Part shown: in pieces, positions 45,226 through 54,536 of the stretch | Layout: the number at the start of each line of letters is the position of its first letter | Position numbering within the stretch: position 1 is the first letter of the stretch | NCBI RefSeq assembly: GCF_946190375.1 | Contig: NZ_CAMIAF010000003.1 | Coordinates: 62,001 to 126,000 of the forward strand | From: Streptococcus mitis | GTDB taxonomy: Bacteria > Bacillota > Bacilli > Lactobacillales > Streptococcaceae | Direction of reading: 5' to 3' | Length of the DNA stretch: 64,000 bases | Notes under the pieces: generated by a model | Told to the model about the DNA's origin: nothing | Databases searched by the model: none | Seen by the model: the letters and a program-made list of their open reading frames with translations, nothing else | Translations under genes and position numbers: made by a program

Positions 45226-45873
45226 TCAATCTGAACACAGTGTACATACTTTATCGTCTATTGCATATACTTTATCACATAAGATACGAATATCCTCTTC
45301 ACTATGACTAGCAATCAAAATTGTTGTCCCTTTTTCACTAGAGAGCTTTCTAAACAATGTTCTCATATTTTCTACACTTGATTTGTCCAAGGCATTCATA
45401 GGTTCATCTAGTAAAAGAATAGAGGGATTCTCCATAATTGCTTGAGCAATCCCTAGCTTTTTCCTCATACCTAGCGAATAAGTTTTAACTTTCTGGTCTT
45501 TTTGCTCATATAGACCAACTATTTTCAGTGTATCATTGATTTCCTGATTACCAACTACTCCTCGTATGCTTGCCAAATATTGTAAATTCTTAAAGCCACT
45601 ATAATAATTTATAAAACCAGGTTCTTCAATCAAAGCTCCCAAATTAGCTGGAATTTTTCTCTCAGGAACAATATTTTCCCCATTGATTAACACTTCTCCA
45701 TAAGACGGACTATATAAACCAGCTATTAATTTAAACAATACACTTTTCCCTGAGCCATTCGCACCAGTAATTCCTATAATTTCCCCCTGTTTACAACTAA
45801 AATTAAGGTTTTGAAAAACACATGTTTTTTTTAATTCCAACTGAATATTTTTTAATGTAATTATTTCATTCAT
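45226..45873 (-). CDS. ABC ATPase of the secreted-peptide cassette
   Basis: 215 aa, short ATPase of the BcrA/LanF-like class: Walker A GANGSGKSVL, signature YSLGMRKKLGIAQA (in place of LSGGQ) and LLLDEPMNALDKSS. This class works with ABC-2 type permeases in bacteriocin immunity or antibiotic resistance. It overlaps the preceding permease gene by four bases and is the last gene of the operon. Confidence 0.86.
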   Translation of the reverse strand: MNEIITLKNIQLELKKTCVFQNLNFSCKQGEIIGITGANGSGKSVLFKLIAGLYSPSYGEVLINGENIVPERKIPANLGALIEEPGFINYYSGFKNLQYLASIRGVVGNQEINDTLKIVGLYEQKDQKVKTYSLGMRKKLGIAQAIMENPSILLLDEPMNALDKSSVENMRTLFRKLSSEKGTTILIASHSEEDIRILCDKVYAIDDKVCTLCSD

Positions 45874-46574
45874 TCTATAAACCTCCTCTTTTGACGAGTG
45901 AAATAGAAAATGCTTTTAAAAAGAAAGACTAAAAATAGCAACTGAAGAAATAGATCTCGTCCTATATCTCCATTTCCTCTATTCAGAATATAAAATAGAT
46001 AATTGGTTCGATTCCCCACAAATAAACTGCCAAACACAATCATGAGTAAAAAGAAGCTAACACAAGAAAAGTTCATTTGCTCATTCGCTCCTAGTATGTA
46101 TAACGTAAAGCAAAGCAAGGATAGCACACAAACATTCAAAAAATCAACTATAAACAAAACTCCTATATCCCAGTTTGGTAACTGTAACATAAATTGAATC
46201 ACTAGAACTTTTACCATGATTAAAACGAGTCCATAAAGAAAACAAGTCCAAATCTGATACCTAATCCAGAGCTTAATAGAAGAAAATCGAATCACTTCCA
46301 TAAAGAAATCGGATGCTCTTCTACGATATACAACTGCTAGAAAAAATGTATGAATAATAAACCAATGAAGCAACCATATAGATAAGACTAAAAAAGAGTT
46401 TTGACTCAGATTAGGCCCTTTTAAAATTTCTATAACAGGTCTATCATTTCCTTCTAACCAATACCATAATCCTAAACAAATCAATATCCAAAAAAGAACA
46501 TAACCCCAAAAGTACTTGGTATAGATTATCTGATTCAACCTCCACATGTGACTACTTAACTTTCCCATTTCCAA
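45870..46574 (-). CDS. Permease-like membrane protein 3 of the cassette
   Basis: 234 aa with six likely helices. No named family recognised. The start is TTG at 46574 (GGAGGAG 12 bases upstream) or ATG at 46568; the ribosome site favours the TTG. It follows permease 2 by three bases and overlaps the ATPase by four, so it is part of one transporter. Confidence 0.75.
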   Translation of the reverse strand: MEMGKLSSHMWRLNQIIYTKYFWGYVLFWILICLGLWYWLEGNDRPVIEILKGPNLSQNSFLVLSIWLLHWFIIHTFFLAVVYRRRASDFFMEVIRFSSIKLWIRYQIWTCFLYGLVLIMVKVLVIQFMLQLPNWDIGVLFIVDFLNVCVLSLLCFTLYILGANEQMNFSCVSFFLLMIVFGSLFVGNRTNYLFYILNRGNGDIGRDLFLQLLFLVFLFKSIFYFTRQKRRFIE

Positions 46575-46577
46575 CTT

Positions 46578-47330
46578 TTACACTCTCCTCCAGTTTCTAT
46601 GAACAGAAAATACAGTCAATGGAATTATGATAGATAGTAATGTAAGCCAATAAATCAATGCATACGGATTGGAATTTACCATATACTGAAAAATTGGCAA
46701 TAATCCAATTATCCCATTGTTCAACTGATAAATCCAGAATAAAGATTCTACAAATAAAAAAGTAAATAGAAATACTAAGCTCATGTTTGATTTTTTAAAC
46801 CAAGAAAAACTGCTAATAGTAAGTAAGGATAAAAAGAAATAGTATGCTATATAAGAGAAAAAAAATCCTATAAAGAAACTAGCATTGTTTGCAATACTTA
46901 TACCATAAAATTCTCTTAAAAAATCAACCTCCTTTATCTCCAAAGAGAAGCTAAAACCATTACTAAACGCAATTAGAAAAATCAATAAAAATAAAGTAGC
47001 AATCCAAATTCCCATACTAAGAACTGCTAATTTGAAACTAAAACCAGTAAAGTGCTTAATTGATTTCAGACGAATGCGGCACTCCAACCTATTAAAATAG
47101 TTATTCATCAAATGAAAAAAGAATAATATATATGTGAACGGAAAGCAATATACTCCAGTCGTAATATCTTGAAGTAAGACTAAGAGCCATTCTAATACAT
47201 TTGGATGGATTGAATATTGGCGACATCGCAGTAAATATACTGTACTAGATAAAATACAGGATAGCAGTAATATAAAATAAACCAATACTGATAAAAAATC
47301 TTTTTTGTAAAATTGAACAAATTGTTTCAT
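46578..47330 (-). CDS. Permease-like membrane protein 2 of the cassette
   Basis: 250 aa starting MKQFVQFYKKDFLSVL from the ATG at 47330, which shares one base with the stop of permease 1 (TAATG). About six helices with aromatic-rich loops. No family recognised beyond ABC-2-like topology. An in-frame upstream start would overlap permease 1 by 51 bases and has no ribosome site. Confidence 0.75.
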   Translation of the reverse strand: MKQFVQFYKKDFLSVLVYFILLLSCILSSTVYLLRCRQYSIHPNVLEWLLVLLQDITTGVYCFPFTYILFFFHLMNNYFNRLECRIRLKSIKHFTGFSFKLAVLSMGIWIATLFLLIFLIAFSNGFSFSLEIKEVDFLREFYGISIANNASFFIGFFFSYIAYYFFLSLLTISSFSWFKKSNMSLVFLFTFLFVESLFWIYQLNNGIIGLLPIFQYMVNSNPYALIYWLTLLSIIIPLTVFSVHRNWRRV

Positions 47331-48094
47331 TATACGTAGTCCTCTGAATGTAGAAAAAATGTACCATAAACAACCAAACAACTAACAAATAAAATAAAAG
47401 CAAGATGCCCACTAACTAAGGAAAGACTGATATCTTTCTGATATCCCAAAGCTAATGTTGTCACAGGTTCTAAGTAAGATAGCTCTAAAATACCCCAAAA
47501 AATACCCCCAACCATCATATAGGCAACTGGGATGAAAATAGCTCCTAATTTTTTCTTCACTAGCAAAGCACTAGCTAGTCCAAAAATAGAGAACACAGCG
47601 CCCCAAACTCCATACCAGAGAGTCGTTACAAGACTATAGAGAAACTGATTAGAATCAAATAATTCTTTTAAGGCACCACTATAGTCTCCAATATAAATTT
47701 CCTGATAAGGAGTCACTAAAAGATTAATTCCTAATAATAATAAATAGGGGAGAAAAAAGACTAGAAAAGAAGAAATAATTACAGTACTACCCACAATAGC
47801 CAGATACTTCTTTTTAGAAATTCGACACAATTGTGCTGTTAGAAAATGACTCTCAGCATCCTCTATTATCTGACTAGAATAGGGCAGTGTACAGATAAGT
47901 GCAGCTACTAGGCTAATCGGTGAAAATCCTCTAATAGAAGAAGCGGCAAAAAAAATCGATAAACCTTCAATTTTATAAATACCATTGAAAGCAAGGAGAT
48001 TTCCTAAACTCATGCAAAGAAGGGTCAAAAATAAAGACATATAAAACCGAGGTGATTTAACGACTCGTACAAGATTACAAATAAAAAATTCCAT
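47330..48094 (-). CDS. Permease-like membrane protein 1 of the cassette
   Basis: 254 aa, six or more helices starting MEFFICNLVRVVKSPRFYMS. GGAGG lies about seven bases before the ATG. It resembles ABC-2 permeases only in topology. It lies 95 bases after the secreted protein gene, beyond an 11-pair hairpin. Confidence 0.75.
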   Translation of the reverse strand: MEFFICNLVRVVKSPRFYMSLFLTLLCMSLGNLLAFNGIYKIEGLSIFFAASSIRGFSPISLVAALICTLPYSSQIIEDAESHFLTAQLCRISKKKYLAIVGSTVIISSFLVFFLPYLLLLGINLLVTPYQEIYIGDYSGALKELFDSNQFLYSLVTTLWYGVWGAVFSIFGLASALLVKKKLGAIFIPVAYMMVGGIFWGILELSYLEPVTTLALGYQKDISLSLVSGHLAFILFVSCLVVYGTFFLHSEDYV

Positions 48095-48114
48095 CCCAAC
48101 TCCTCCTTATAATA

Positions 48115-48151
48115 AGAATAGGGTGTAGCATTCTTTTTTCATGCTACACCC
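48115..48151 (-). terminator. Hairpin between the secreted protein gene and ABC genes
   Basis: GGGTGTAGCAT (48121-48131) and ATGCTACACCC (48141-48151) form a perfect 11-pair stem, followed on the minus strand by TATTCTTATTAT. Probably partial termination. Confidence 0.78.
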
Positions 48152-48189
48152 ACAATCAACCATCTTTAAGGCTTACTCTGACAAGTAAG

Positions 48190-48593
48190 TTAATAAGAAT
48201 CTGGACTCCAAGAACCTGAAGTATGAATTCTTACATAATTTCCAAACTGTGGCGCCATAGCTAATCTAGTATCAGAACCAATATAATTATCACCACCTCC
48301 ATTATAGTACATGACAATCCTAGAGCCAGAACTCAATTGATATACTGGAGTGATATCTGCCCCACTATAGGCGCTACGAATAGAGGTATTTAACGTTTTA
48401 CCGCCACCAGTGCTGTCATTATTATTAATTCCAGCAGAGGCGTTTTCTTTCTCAAGCGCACTAGTTGTATCCGAACTAAAACGCGGCAACGTTAAATCAT
48501 AACCTCCAATCTGTCTAGCTAAGACTGTAGGGAGAAACAAACTAGCTGCAATTGTAACTACGCAAAAAAGGGAATATATTTTCTTCTTTTCAT
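48190..48593 (-). pseudogene. Secreted small protein, signal peptide frameshifted
   Basis: The ATG at 48593 has an ideal ribosome site (AGGAGG, eight bases) but stops after 11 codons (MKRRKYIPFFA). The next frame continues as VVTIAASLFLPTVLA, the core and cleavage site of a signal peptide, then about 105 residues without Cys, Gly/Ser/Asn-rich, ending SGSWSPDSY. One extra base in A4 (48587-48590) or in the six-base T-run (48564-48569) would restore a full export signal. The only in-frame start is TTG at 48540, inside the signal and with no ribosome site. The mature part loosely recalls DUF2712-type secreted proteins. It may be broken, phase-variable or a sequencing error. Confidence 0.68.
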
Positions 48594-48661
48594 GACATCG
48601 TCCTCCTAAGAAGTGATAAACAAGATAGTTGATTGATCAATTTGATACATATTATATTTTC

Positions 48662-48690
48662 ATTATATCAGAAAAAGAAAGCGCTCTCAA
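48662..48690 (-). promoter_or_regulatory. Promoter of the secreted-protein cassette with cre-like site
   Basis: TTGAGA (48690-48685), 17 bases, TATAAT (48667-48662), extended TGATATAAT. GAAAGCGCTCTC (48677-48688) overlaps the -35 and spacer and resembles a CcpA cre site with two mismatches. Confidence 0.8.
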
Positions 48691-48736
48691 TTATTTTGTT
48701 TAAAATATTGTCATATTTTAAACAAAATGGTTAAAA

Positions 48737-48895
48737 GAGTCTGGGATAAAAAGATTTTAATTTTAGAAATTTTTTATTATAAATTTTAAAAATCGATAGA
48801 TTATACAAAAAAAGCGAACAAAATAGAATTCTGATTGTTAGATAACTCGTTTTGTTCGTTTTTTATATTTAAGGTTAGATTTTTGTCCCAGACTC
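48737..48895. mobile_element. 159-bp MITE-like element with terminal inverted repeats
   Basis: Ends GAGTCTGGGATAAAAA (48737-48752) and TTTTTGTCCCAGACTC (48880-48895) match at 15 of 16 positions when inverted. The interior is AT-rich and non-coding and holds a strong bidirectional terminator hairpin. No clear target duplication. It is not a BOX; RUP or another streptococcal repeat is possible. It fills most of the gap 48594-48916. Confidence 0.7.
48806..48864. terminator. Bidirectional terminator inside the MITE, serving pyrE
   Basis: CGAACAAAA (48815-48823) and TTTTGTTCG (48850-48858) with T-runs outside both arms (TTTTTT on each strand). Confidence 0.78.
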
Positions 48896-48916
48896 GTCTC
48901 TCTTTATCTTACTGAC

Positions 48917-49549
48917 CTAACCTTCTTGCCAATTTTCTTGGTCTTCTTTAAATCGTTTTAGAAGGTCGAGCCCTTCTGGTGTGATATAGCCTTCTTCTTG
49001 GGCTAGGTGAATTAATTCACTGTAGTTAGAAAGTGTTACCAGCTTAACACCGGCATCTGAGAAGTTCTTATCTGCTTTTGGCAATTGGTAGCTGAAAATC
49101 GCTACAACACCGAGAACATCTGCTCCTTCGCGTTTAGCGGCTGCCACGGCCTCGAGAACAGAACCACCTGTTGAAATAAGATCTTCAACCACTACCATTT
49201 TTTGACCCTGAGCTACGCGACCTTCGATTTGATTACCAGCTCCGTGGTCTTTTGGTTTGCTACGGATATAGGCAAATGGCAAGTTCATCTTATCAGCAAT
49301 GATAGCTCCGTGTGGAATCCCAGCTGTCGCAGTTCCTGCAATCACTTCAACCTCAGGAAAGGCTTCTTTGATAGCATCTACAAAACCATTTTCAATTAGG
49401 GTACGAGTTTCTGGATAGGCAAGGGTCACACGATTATCAGTGTAAATCGGTGACTTGATACCAGATGCCCAAGTGAAAGGCTCCTCTGGTTTGAGGTAAA
49501 CGGCTTGAATTTTCAAAAGGTGGCTAGCGATATCTTTAGCAAGTGTCAT
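48917..49549 (-). CDS. pyrE: Orotate phosphoribosyltransferase
   Basis: Joins orotate to PRPP to form OMP. 210 aa with the PRPP loop [16 protein letters not shown] and [20 protein letters not shown] lies five to six bases before the ATG. It is second in pyrFE, 32 bases after pyrF, and expression is set by the PyrR attenuator upstream of pyrF. Confidence 0.96.
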   Translation of the reverse strand: MTLAKDIASHLLKIQAVYLKPEEPFTWASGIKSPIYTDNRVTLAYPETRTLIENGFVDAIKEAFPEVEVIAGTATAGIPHGAIIADKMNLPFAYIRSKPKDHGAGNQIEGRVAQGQKMVVVEDLISTGGSVLEAVAAAKREGADVLGVVAIFSYQLPKADKNFSDAGVKLVTLSNYSELIHLAQEEGYITPEGLDLLKRFKEDQENWQEG

Positions 49550-49581
49550 GGTATTCTCCTTTTATTTTTATAATCTATTCT

Positions 49582-50283
49582 TTAATTCCAGTTCTGTGTC
49601 CATTCATCCTTGATGGCATAATAAGCTGCAACAGGATCCTCAGCTTGGGTAATGGGACGTCCCACTACGATATAGTCACTGCCGATTTGATAGGCATCAG
49701 CAGGTGTCATAACGCGTTTTTGATCTCCAACAACAGCTCCCTGAGGGCGAATCCCAGGTGTCAGACAGATAAAATCTGGATTGGTGGCTTGCTTGATGAG
49801 TTGTACTTCCTGAGCCGAGCAAACGACACCATCCAAGCCCGCTTCAGCTGTCTTCTTGGCATAGTGGATCACAGACTCTTGTAGGCTTGTTTGTATATTT
49901 TGAAAGTCCTGCATCTGGGCTTCTGATGTTGAGGTCAACTGCGTTACAGCGATCAATTTGGCTTGGCTACCAAGACCTTCACGCGCAGCCTTCATCATCT
50001 CTACACCACCAGCCGCATGAACATTGGTCATATCGACACCAAGCTGAGACAAGACCTTCATGGCTGACTTGACTGTATTGGGAATGTCATGAAGTTTGAG
50101 ATCTAAAAAGACACTATGACCTAGGGATTTCAAGTAAGACACAATCTCAGGCCCCGTTGCGTAATAAAGCTCCATCCCTACCTTTAGATAAAGGCTTTCT
50201 TCTGCTGGAAAAAGAGCTAAGAATTCCTTGACCGCCTCAAAACTAGGAAAATCAAGAGCAATGACTGGACGATGTTCTCTCAT
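49582..50283 (-). CDS. pyrF: Orotidine 5'-phosphate decarboxylase
   Basis: Decarboxylates OMP to UMP. 233 aa with catalytic [13 protein letters not shown] (Asp-Lys-Asp) and the phosphate-binding IVVGRPIT. The ATG at 50283 follows AAAAGGAG. It is first in pyrFE. Confidence 0.96.
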   Translation of the reverse strand: MREHRPVIALDFPSFEAVKEFLALFPAEESLYLKVGMELYYATGPEIVSYLKSLGHSVFLDLKLHDIPNTVKSAMKVLSQLGVDMTNVHAAGGVEMMKAAREGLGSQAKLIAVTQLTSTSEAQMQDFQNIQTSLQESVIHYAKKTAEAGLDGVVCSAQEVQLIKQATNPDFICLTPGIRPQGAVVGDQKRVMTPADAYQIGSDYIVVGRPITQAEDPVAAYYAIKDEWTQNWN

Positions 50284-50336
50284 AGTTTTCTCCTTTTACC
50301 TTTGCTAGTGAGAGAGTCTGGACACAAGAAGCCACG

Positions 50337-50422
50337 AAAAAAGGAACCTGCCAACAGCAAGGTTCCACGAAAAATGGGTAGTCTCCACCCTTTCACCGTC
50401 TAACCTTAGCTGCCTCTCTGGA
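50337..50422 (-). promoter_or_regulatory. PyrR-type attenuator upstream of pyrFE
   Basis: The leader contains the PyrR-binding loop TCCAGAGAGGC (50422 downward) and a terminator GGAACCTTGC, TGTTG, GCAGGTTCC, TTTTTT (arms 50366-50359 and 50352-50343, U-run 50342-50337). UMP-bound PyrR should favour the terminator. The -n-GAGAGG- loop is the conserved anti-antiterminator signature. Confidence 0.9.
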
Positions 50423-50443
50423 CTGCTTTAAAGGTTTTCTATT

Positions 50444-50472
50444 ATTCTATTATTTCTACTAGCACTTGTCAA
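50444..50472 (-). promoter_or_regulatory. pyrFE promoter
   Basis: TTGACA (50472-50467), 17 bases, TAGAAT (50449-50444). Transcription starts just upstream of the attenuator. Confidence 0.85.
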
Positions 50473-50515
50473 GTAAAAACATGGTCACTAAAGAACTATA
50501 AGAGAAAAGGTAAAT

Positions 50516-51727
50516 CTAGCGACGCGATGAGCCCTGGGTCGTTTGATTTCGATTGCTCTGTTCCTCTTGTTTTTTCTGTTCTTCTTCTAAACGTTTACGT
50601 TCTTCTTCCTGCTTTTTCTCAGCTTCTTCGGCCTCTTTTTTGGCTTTTTCCTCAGCTTCCATAATTAATTTATCCGCCACAGTATAGCTGTAGATTCCAG
50701 CTTCCATGTCAATCACACTCGGTTCTGACAATTGTGGCTTAATCTTACTGTAGTAAGGCAATTTCTTACTCATTTCAGAAAGCGGAACCAAGACTTCGTC
50801 CGAATCATTCATAGTCAATCGAATTAAATCGGAAGTCACCTTGCTTGGGGCTAGTTCCACTTTTTGGATATCCGCCTTGAGTTCTGGGCTAATTTGAGCA
50901 AGTTCTGAGACAAAAACCTTGATTTGTTCACTATCATTAAAGAGAACTGATAAATAAGTTTCTGGCAGACTGACCAAACTCACAGCACTGGTCTCAAGCT
51001 GACCACTGGAAAGAATAGGATAATGGTTTTCACCAGAAATATAGTAGGCTACAATATCATATTCCTTAACCTTGATAGTAAACTTGGTTGGAAATTGATA
51101 GACAAGCTGAGCTGATTCCACCCAATAATTAGACTTGATCCGCTCTTCATATTTTGCCTTGTCTAGCAGAAGGTTAATCGTATAATCCGAATCCTGAATG
51201 CCTGAAGCCTGTCGAATATCATCATCCGTAGTTTGCACCGTTCCCTCAACACGAATATCCTTCATAGTCGCATAAGGACTGAGTAGGTAGGCAGAGACAA
51301 TCAATAAAAGCAAACTTGGAAATAAAATCGTTAGAGCTCGCAAGATATGGAGGCCAGGAATCTTTGCTTTGGCTGGTTTTTCCTTTGTAGCCTTTTTAGC
51401 AAGCTTTTTATCCTGTTCCTCGTCCTCTTTAGACCCTGATTCTTCTTTCTCTTCTTCCTCTTTGTCCGCCTCTGAGGATTCTACTTTTTCTTCAGACTCT
51501 TCCTTAGCTGATTCTGAGTCTTCATGGTCTGTTTCACTCTCCTGGTCCTCTGATTTCTCAGATTCTTCTCCCATTCGAGCTTGTCTTTCCTTTTCCTTCT
51601 CCTCAGCTAGGGCCGCCTCTTCTTCAGCCTTCTTTTTTAGATATTCTTGGTTTCGTTTCTGCCATTCTGATAACTCTTTCAATTCTTCGAGGATTTCTTT
51701 GTCCTCATTTTTCTTATCTTTTGACAT
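50516..51727 (-). CDS. divIB: Cell division protein DivIB/FtsQ
   Basis: Bitopic septal protein that binds FtsL/DivIC. 403 aa: a long highly charged Glu/Lys/Ser-rich cytoplasmic part (about 1-125), one membrane helix (HILRALTILFPSLLLLIVSAYLL, about 127-150), a POTRA domain (MKDIRVEGTVQTTDDDI onward), the beta domain and a charged Glu/Lys coiled tail after residue 355. Charged ends are typical of streptococcal DivIB. It follows murG by nine bases. Confidence 0.92.
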   Translation of the reverse strand: MSKDKKNEDKEILEELKELSEWQKRNQEYLKKKAEEEAALAEEKEKERQARMGEESEKSEDQESETDHEDSESAKEESEEKVESSEADKEEEEKEESGSKEDEEQDKKLAKKATKEKPAKAKIPGLHILRALTILFPSLLLLIVSAYLLSPYATMKDIRVEGTVQTTDDDIRQASGIQDSDYTINLLLDKAKYEERIKSNYWVESAQLVYQFPTKFTIKVKEYDIVAYYISGENHYPILSSGQLETSAVSLVSLPETYLSVLFNDSEQIKVFVSELAQISPELKADIQKVELAPSKVTSDLIRLTMNDSDEVLVPLSEMSKKLPYYSKIKPQLSEPSVIDMEAGIYSYTVADKLIMEAEEKAKKEAEEAEKKQEEERKRLEEEQKKQEEQSNRNQTTQGSSRR

Positions 51728-51736
51728 TTACTTTCC

Positions 51737-52795
51737 TTATGATAAATCTTTTTTCAATAATTGATAAAAATCTGCTAGAGATTTCAATTCCTTTGAAGCC
51801 TTCATCTTAGCTTGATAATCTTCCTTGTGACTTAGTAAGTGAGAAAGCTTCTCTTCCAAACTATCCAAGGTCAAATCGCTTTCTTGAAGCTCTTCTGCAT
51901 AGCCTTTTTTTACAAAGTAAGTTGCATTTTCAATCTGGTCGCCACGACTAGCTTCACGACCAAGTGGCACAATAACATGCAATTTTGCCATGGCCAAGAG
52001 CTCAAAAATCGTATTGGCACCACCCCGTGTCACAACAATATCAGCCAATTCCATCAAGGGTTGATAGAGACTGGTCACATAGTCAACACGAAAAAGATTT
52101 TGGCTCAACTCGTTCAGGCTAGAATCTCCAGTTAGATTGATAATATTGTAGTGCTCGGTTAGCTCTTTTTTATGGTCTGTCACCAATTGGTTAAAGACAC
52201 GAGCGCCTGCAGAACCACCGACAAACAATACAGTTGGCAATTTAGGATTAAAGTGGGTTTGAATATCCACCAATTCATCTGGTTCAGGATTTTTTTGGTC
52301 TGAAACCTTGGTCACTGCTCCCACATGCTCGACCTTAGACAAACTTGAAGCTTGCTCAAATGTTGAATACATCTTCGTCGCAAATTTATAGGTGATTTTA
52401 TTGGCCAAGCCCATAGATAGGTCAGATTCATGAATAAAGACAGGCACTCCTGACACACGCGCAGCGATAACAGGCGGTACTGAGACAAAGCCTCCCTTTG
52501 AAAAAAGGGCCTGTGGACGAAGTCGTAACATGATAAAGAGCGATTGGACAATTCCCCAACCAACTTTAAAGACATCCAGCATATTTTGCCAAGAGAAATA
52601 GCGACGCAATTTCCCAGTCGCAATGGAGTGGAAAGTGACATCCAAGCCTGACTTGAGGATTTCTTGGTGTTCAATACCACGCTTGTCCCCGATATAGTGG
52701 ACTTCCCAACCATCTTCGATGAACTTGGGCATTAACAAAAGATTGAGGGTCACGTGTCCCACCGTCCCCCCACCTGTAAAGACAATTTTTTTCAT
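51737..52795 (-). CDS. murG: UDP-GlcNAc:undecaprenyl-PP-MurNAc-pentapeptide transferase
   Basis: Makes lipid II on the inner face of the membrane. 352 aa GT28 enzyme with N-terminal [14 protein letters not shown], the hydrophobic patch near [24 protein letters not shown] and [13 protein letters not shown] (donor site). It starts two bases after the murD stop. Confidence 0.95.
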   Translation of the reverse strand: MKKIVFTGGGTVGHVTLNLLLMPKFIEDGWEVHYIGDKRGIEHQEILKSGLDVTFHSIATGKLRRYFSWQNMLDVFKVGWGIVQSLFIMLRLRPQALFSKGGFVSVPPVIAARVSGVPVFIHESDLSMGLANKITYKFATKMYSTFEQASSLSKVEHVGAVTKVSDQKNPEPDELVDIQTHFNPKLPTVLFVGGSAGARVFNQLVTDHKKELTEHYNIINLTGDSSLNELSQNLFRVDYVTSLYQPLMELADIVVTRGGANTIFELLAMAKLHVIVPLGREASRGDQIENATYFVKKGYAEELQESDLTLDSLEEKLSHLLSHKEDYQAKMKASKELKSLADFYQLLKKDLS

Positions 52796-52796
52796 A

Positions 52797-54149
52797 TTAT
52801 TCCTTTAACTCCGCTACTGTGTCGATAAAGAGGTCGCCACGTACTTCAAAGTTAGCATACATATCCCAGCTGGCATTGGCGGGACTGAGAAGGACTACAT
52901 CTCCTTGAGTCGCAAGCTCATAGGCCTTGCGGGTCGCATCTGCAATATCAGTCGCATCCACATATGCCACACCAGCCTTGTCTGCTGCCCGTTTGACACG
53001 TTCTGCAGATTGACCGAGGATGACCATCTTCTTGAGTCCAGTAATGTCTGGCACCAATTCGTCAAACTCATTGCCACGGTCCAAACCACCTGCAATCAAA
53101 ATGACCTTGCTGTTGTCAAATCCTGACAAGGCTTTTTGAGTAGCCAAGATATTGGTTGACTTGCTATCATTATAGAACTTCACACCCTTGATTTCATCCA
53201 CAAATTGGAGACGGTGTTTGACACCACCAAAGGCTGAAAGAGTTTCTTTAATAGTTTGATTGTCTACACCACGAAGCTTGGCTACAGCAATCGTCGCAAG
53301 GGCGTTTTCTACATTGTGGCTACCTGGAACTCCGATTTCGCTAGCTGCCATGATTACTTCCCCACGGAAGTAGAGTTGACCATCTTCCAGATAAGCTCCA
53401 TCAATCTTTTCAAGTGTTGAGAATGGTACAACTGTAGCTTGTGTTTTAGTAGCTAATTCTTTTGCCAAGTCTTGGTTAAAGTTCAAGACAAGGAAATCAG
53501 CCGCTGTCATCTTGTTTTGAATATTCCACTTGGCTGCTACATATTCCTCAAATGACCCATGGTAGTCGATATGGGTTGGCATGAGGTTGGTAATAACCGC
53601 AATCTCTGGATGGAATTCTTGAACGCCCATGAGTTGGAAAGAAGAAAGTTCCATGACAAGCGTGTCCTTATCTGTCGCAGTTTGAGCCACTTGACTGGCT
53701 GGATAGCCGATATTTCCTGATAAAAGACCATGTTGCCCAGCAGCAGTCAAAACTTCCCCAATCATAGTCGTTGTGGTTGTTTTACCATTTGAACCAGTAA
53801 TACCAACAATCGGTGCTTCAGAAATCAAATAAGCCAATTCCACCTCAGTCAAGACTGGAATTCCCTTGGTCAATGCCTTTTCAATCATGGGATTGCTGTA
53901 AGGGATACCTGGATTTTTTACCATCAGAGCAAACTCTTCATCCAAGAGTTCCAAAGGATGGCCACCTGTAATGACCTTGATTCCTTCTTCCAACAAACTT
54001 TGGGCAGCTGGATTGTCCTCGAATGGTTTTCCGTCATTTACTGTCACAATGGCACCTAGCTTGTCCAACAAACGAGCTGCAGATTCACCTGACTTGGCCA
54101 AACCTAAAACAAGGACTTTCTTATTTTTAAATTGATCTATTACTTTCAT
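52797..54149 (-). CDS. murD: UDP-MurNAc-L-alanine:D-glutamate ligase
   Basis: Adds D-Glu to the peptidoglycan precursor with ATP. 450 aa Mur ligase: N-terminal [16 protein letters not shown] loop [13 protein letters not shown] (about residue 115), [16 protein letters not shown] and [12 protein letters not shown]. An extended -10 (TGGTAAAAT, 54185-54177) lies about 30 bases before the ATG, so it heads murD-murG-divIB. Confidence 0.96.
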   Translation of the reverse strand: MKVIDQFKNKKVLVLGLAKSGESAARLLDKLGAIVTVNDGKPFEDNPAAQSLLEEGIKVITGGHPLELLDEEFALMVKNPGIPYSNPMIEKALTKGIPVLTEVELAYLISEAPIVGITGSNGKTTTTTMIGEVLTAAGQHGLLSGNIGYPASQVAQTATDKDTLVMELSSFQLMGVQEFHPEIAVITNLMPTHIDYHGSFEEYVAAKWNIQNKMTAADFLVLNFNQDLAKELATKTQATVVPFSTLEKIDGAYLEDGQLYFRGEVIMAASEIGVPGSHNVENALATIAVAKLRGVDNQTIKETLSAFGGVKHRLQFVDEIKGVKFYNDSKSTNILATQKALSGFDNSKVILIAGGLDRGNEFDELVPDITGLKKMVILGQSAERVKRAADKAGVAYVDATDIADATRKAYELATQGDVVLLSPANASWDMYANFEVRGDLFIDTVAELKE

Positions 54150-54239
54150 GTCTCAAACTCCATTTCTACTCTTACTATTTTACCATTTTTATGGAAATAA
54201 TTCTAAACGAAAATGCTAAGATTAGGCATTCTAACAAGC

Positions 54240-54265
54240 AAAAAGAGAGTCGAAACTCTCTTTTA
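54240..54265 (-). terminator. Terminator after the DUF3165 gene
   Basis: Minus strand AAAAGAGAGT, TTCG, ACTCTCTTTTT, overlapping the stop codon at 54263. Confidence 0.87.
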
Positions 54266-54517
54266 TCTTCTTTTACTTTTATTAACCGACATGAGGGTAA
54301 TATCTCGTAAGCTAAAGTATGCTAGGAAGAGCATAGCGATTGCGATAAAGAATTCTGTAGGTAGCTGAAAGATTTGCAGAACTGACAACATCAGCAAAAT
54401 CAAGAGTGCTACGAAAGCAAAGACGACAAGGACGATATTGACTGTCCCTTTAATGCTTTCTGGTGTCGCAAATACATAGAGTAGTAATAAGAGGATTCCT
54501 ATGATTAAATAAACCAT
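54263..54517 (-). CDS. Small membrane protein, DUF3165-like
   Basis: 84 aa with three hydrophobic segments and a basic tail (NKSKRR). It matches streptococcal DUF3165 in size and pattern (MVYLIIGILLLLLYVFATPESI). Function unknown. It lies 19 bases after typA and is probably its cotranscribed partner, ending in the terminator at 54240. Confidence 0.78.
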   Translation of the reverse strand: MVYLIIGILLLLLYVFATPESIKGTVNIVLVVFAFVALLILLMLSVLQIFQLPTEFFIAIAMLFLAYFSLRDITLMSVNKSKRR

Positions 54518-54536
54518 CTTTATCTCTTTCTAGCTC

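Noticed and set aside
48190-48593. Lactococcin 972-type bacteriocin
   Set aside because: The size and adjacent ABC genes fit, but the mature sequence does not show the Trp/Tyr-rich pattern of that family closely enough.
51369-51764. Serine-rich 131-codon plus-strand frame
   Set aside because: Antisense to the Glu/Lys-rich repeats of DivIB; GAA/GAG codons read as TTC/CTC/TCT on the other strand produce it.
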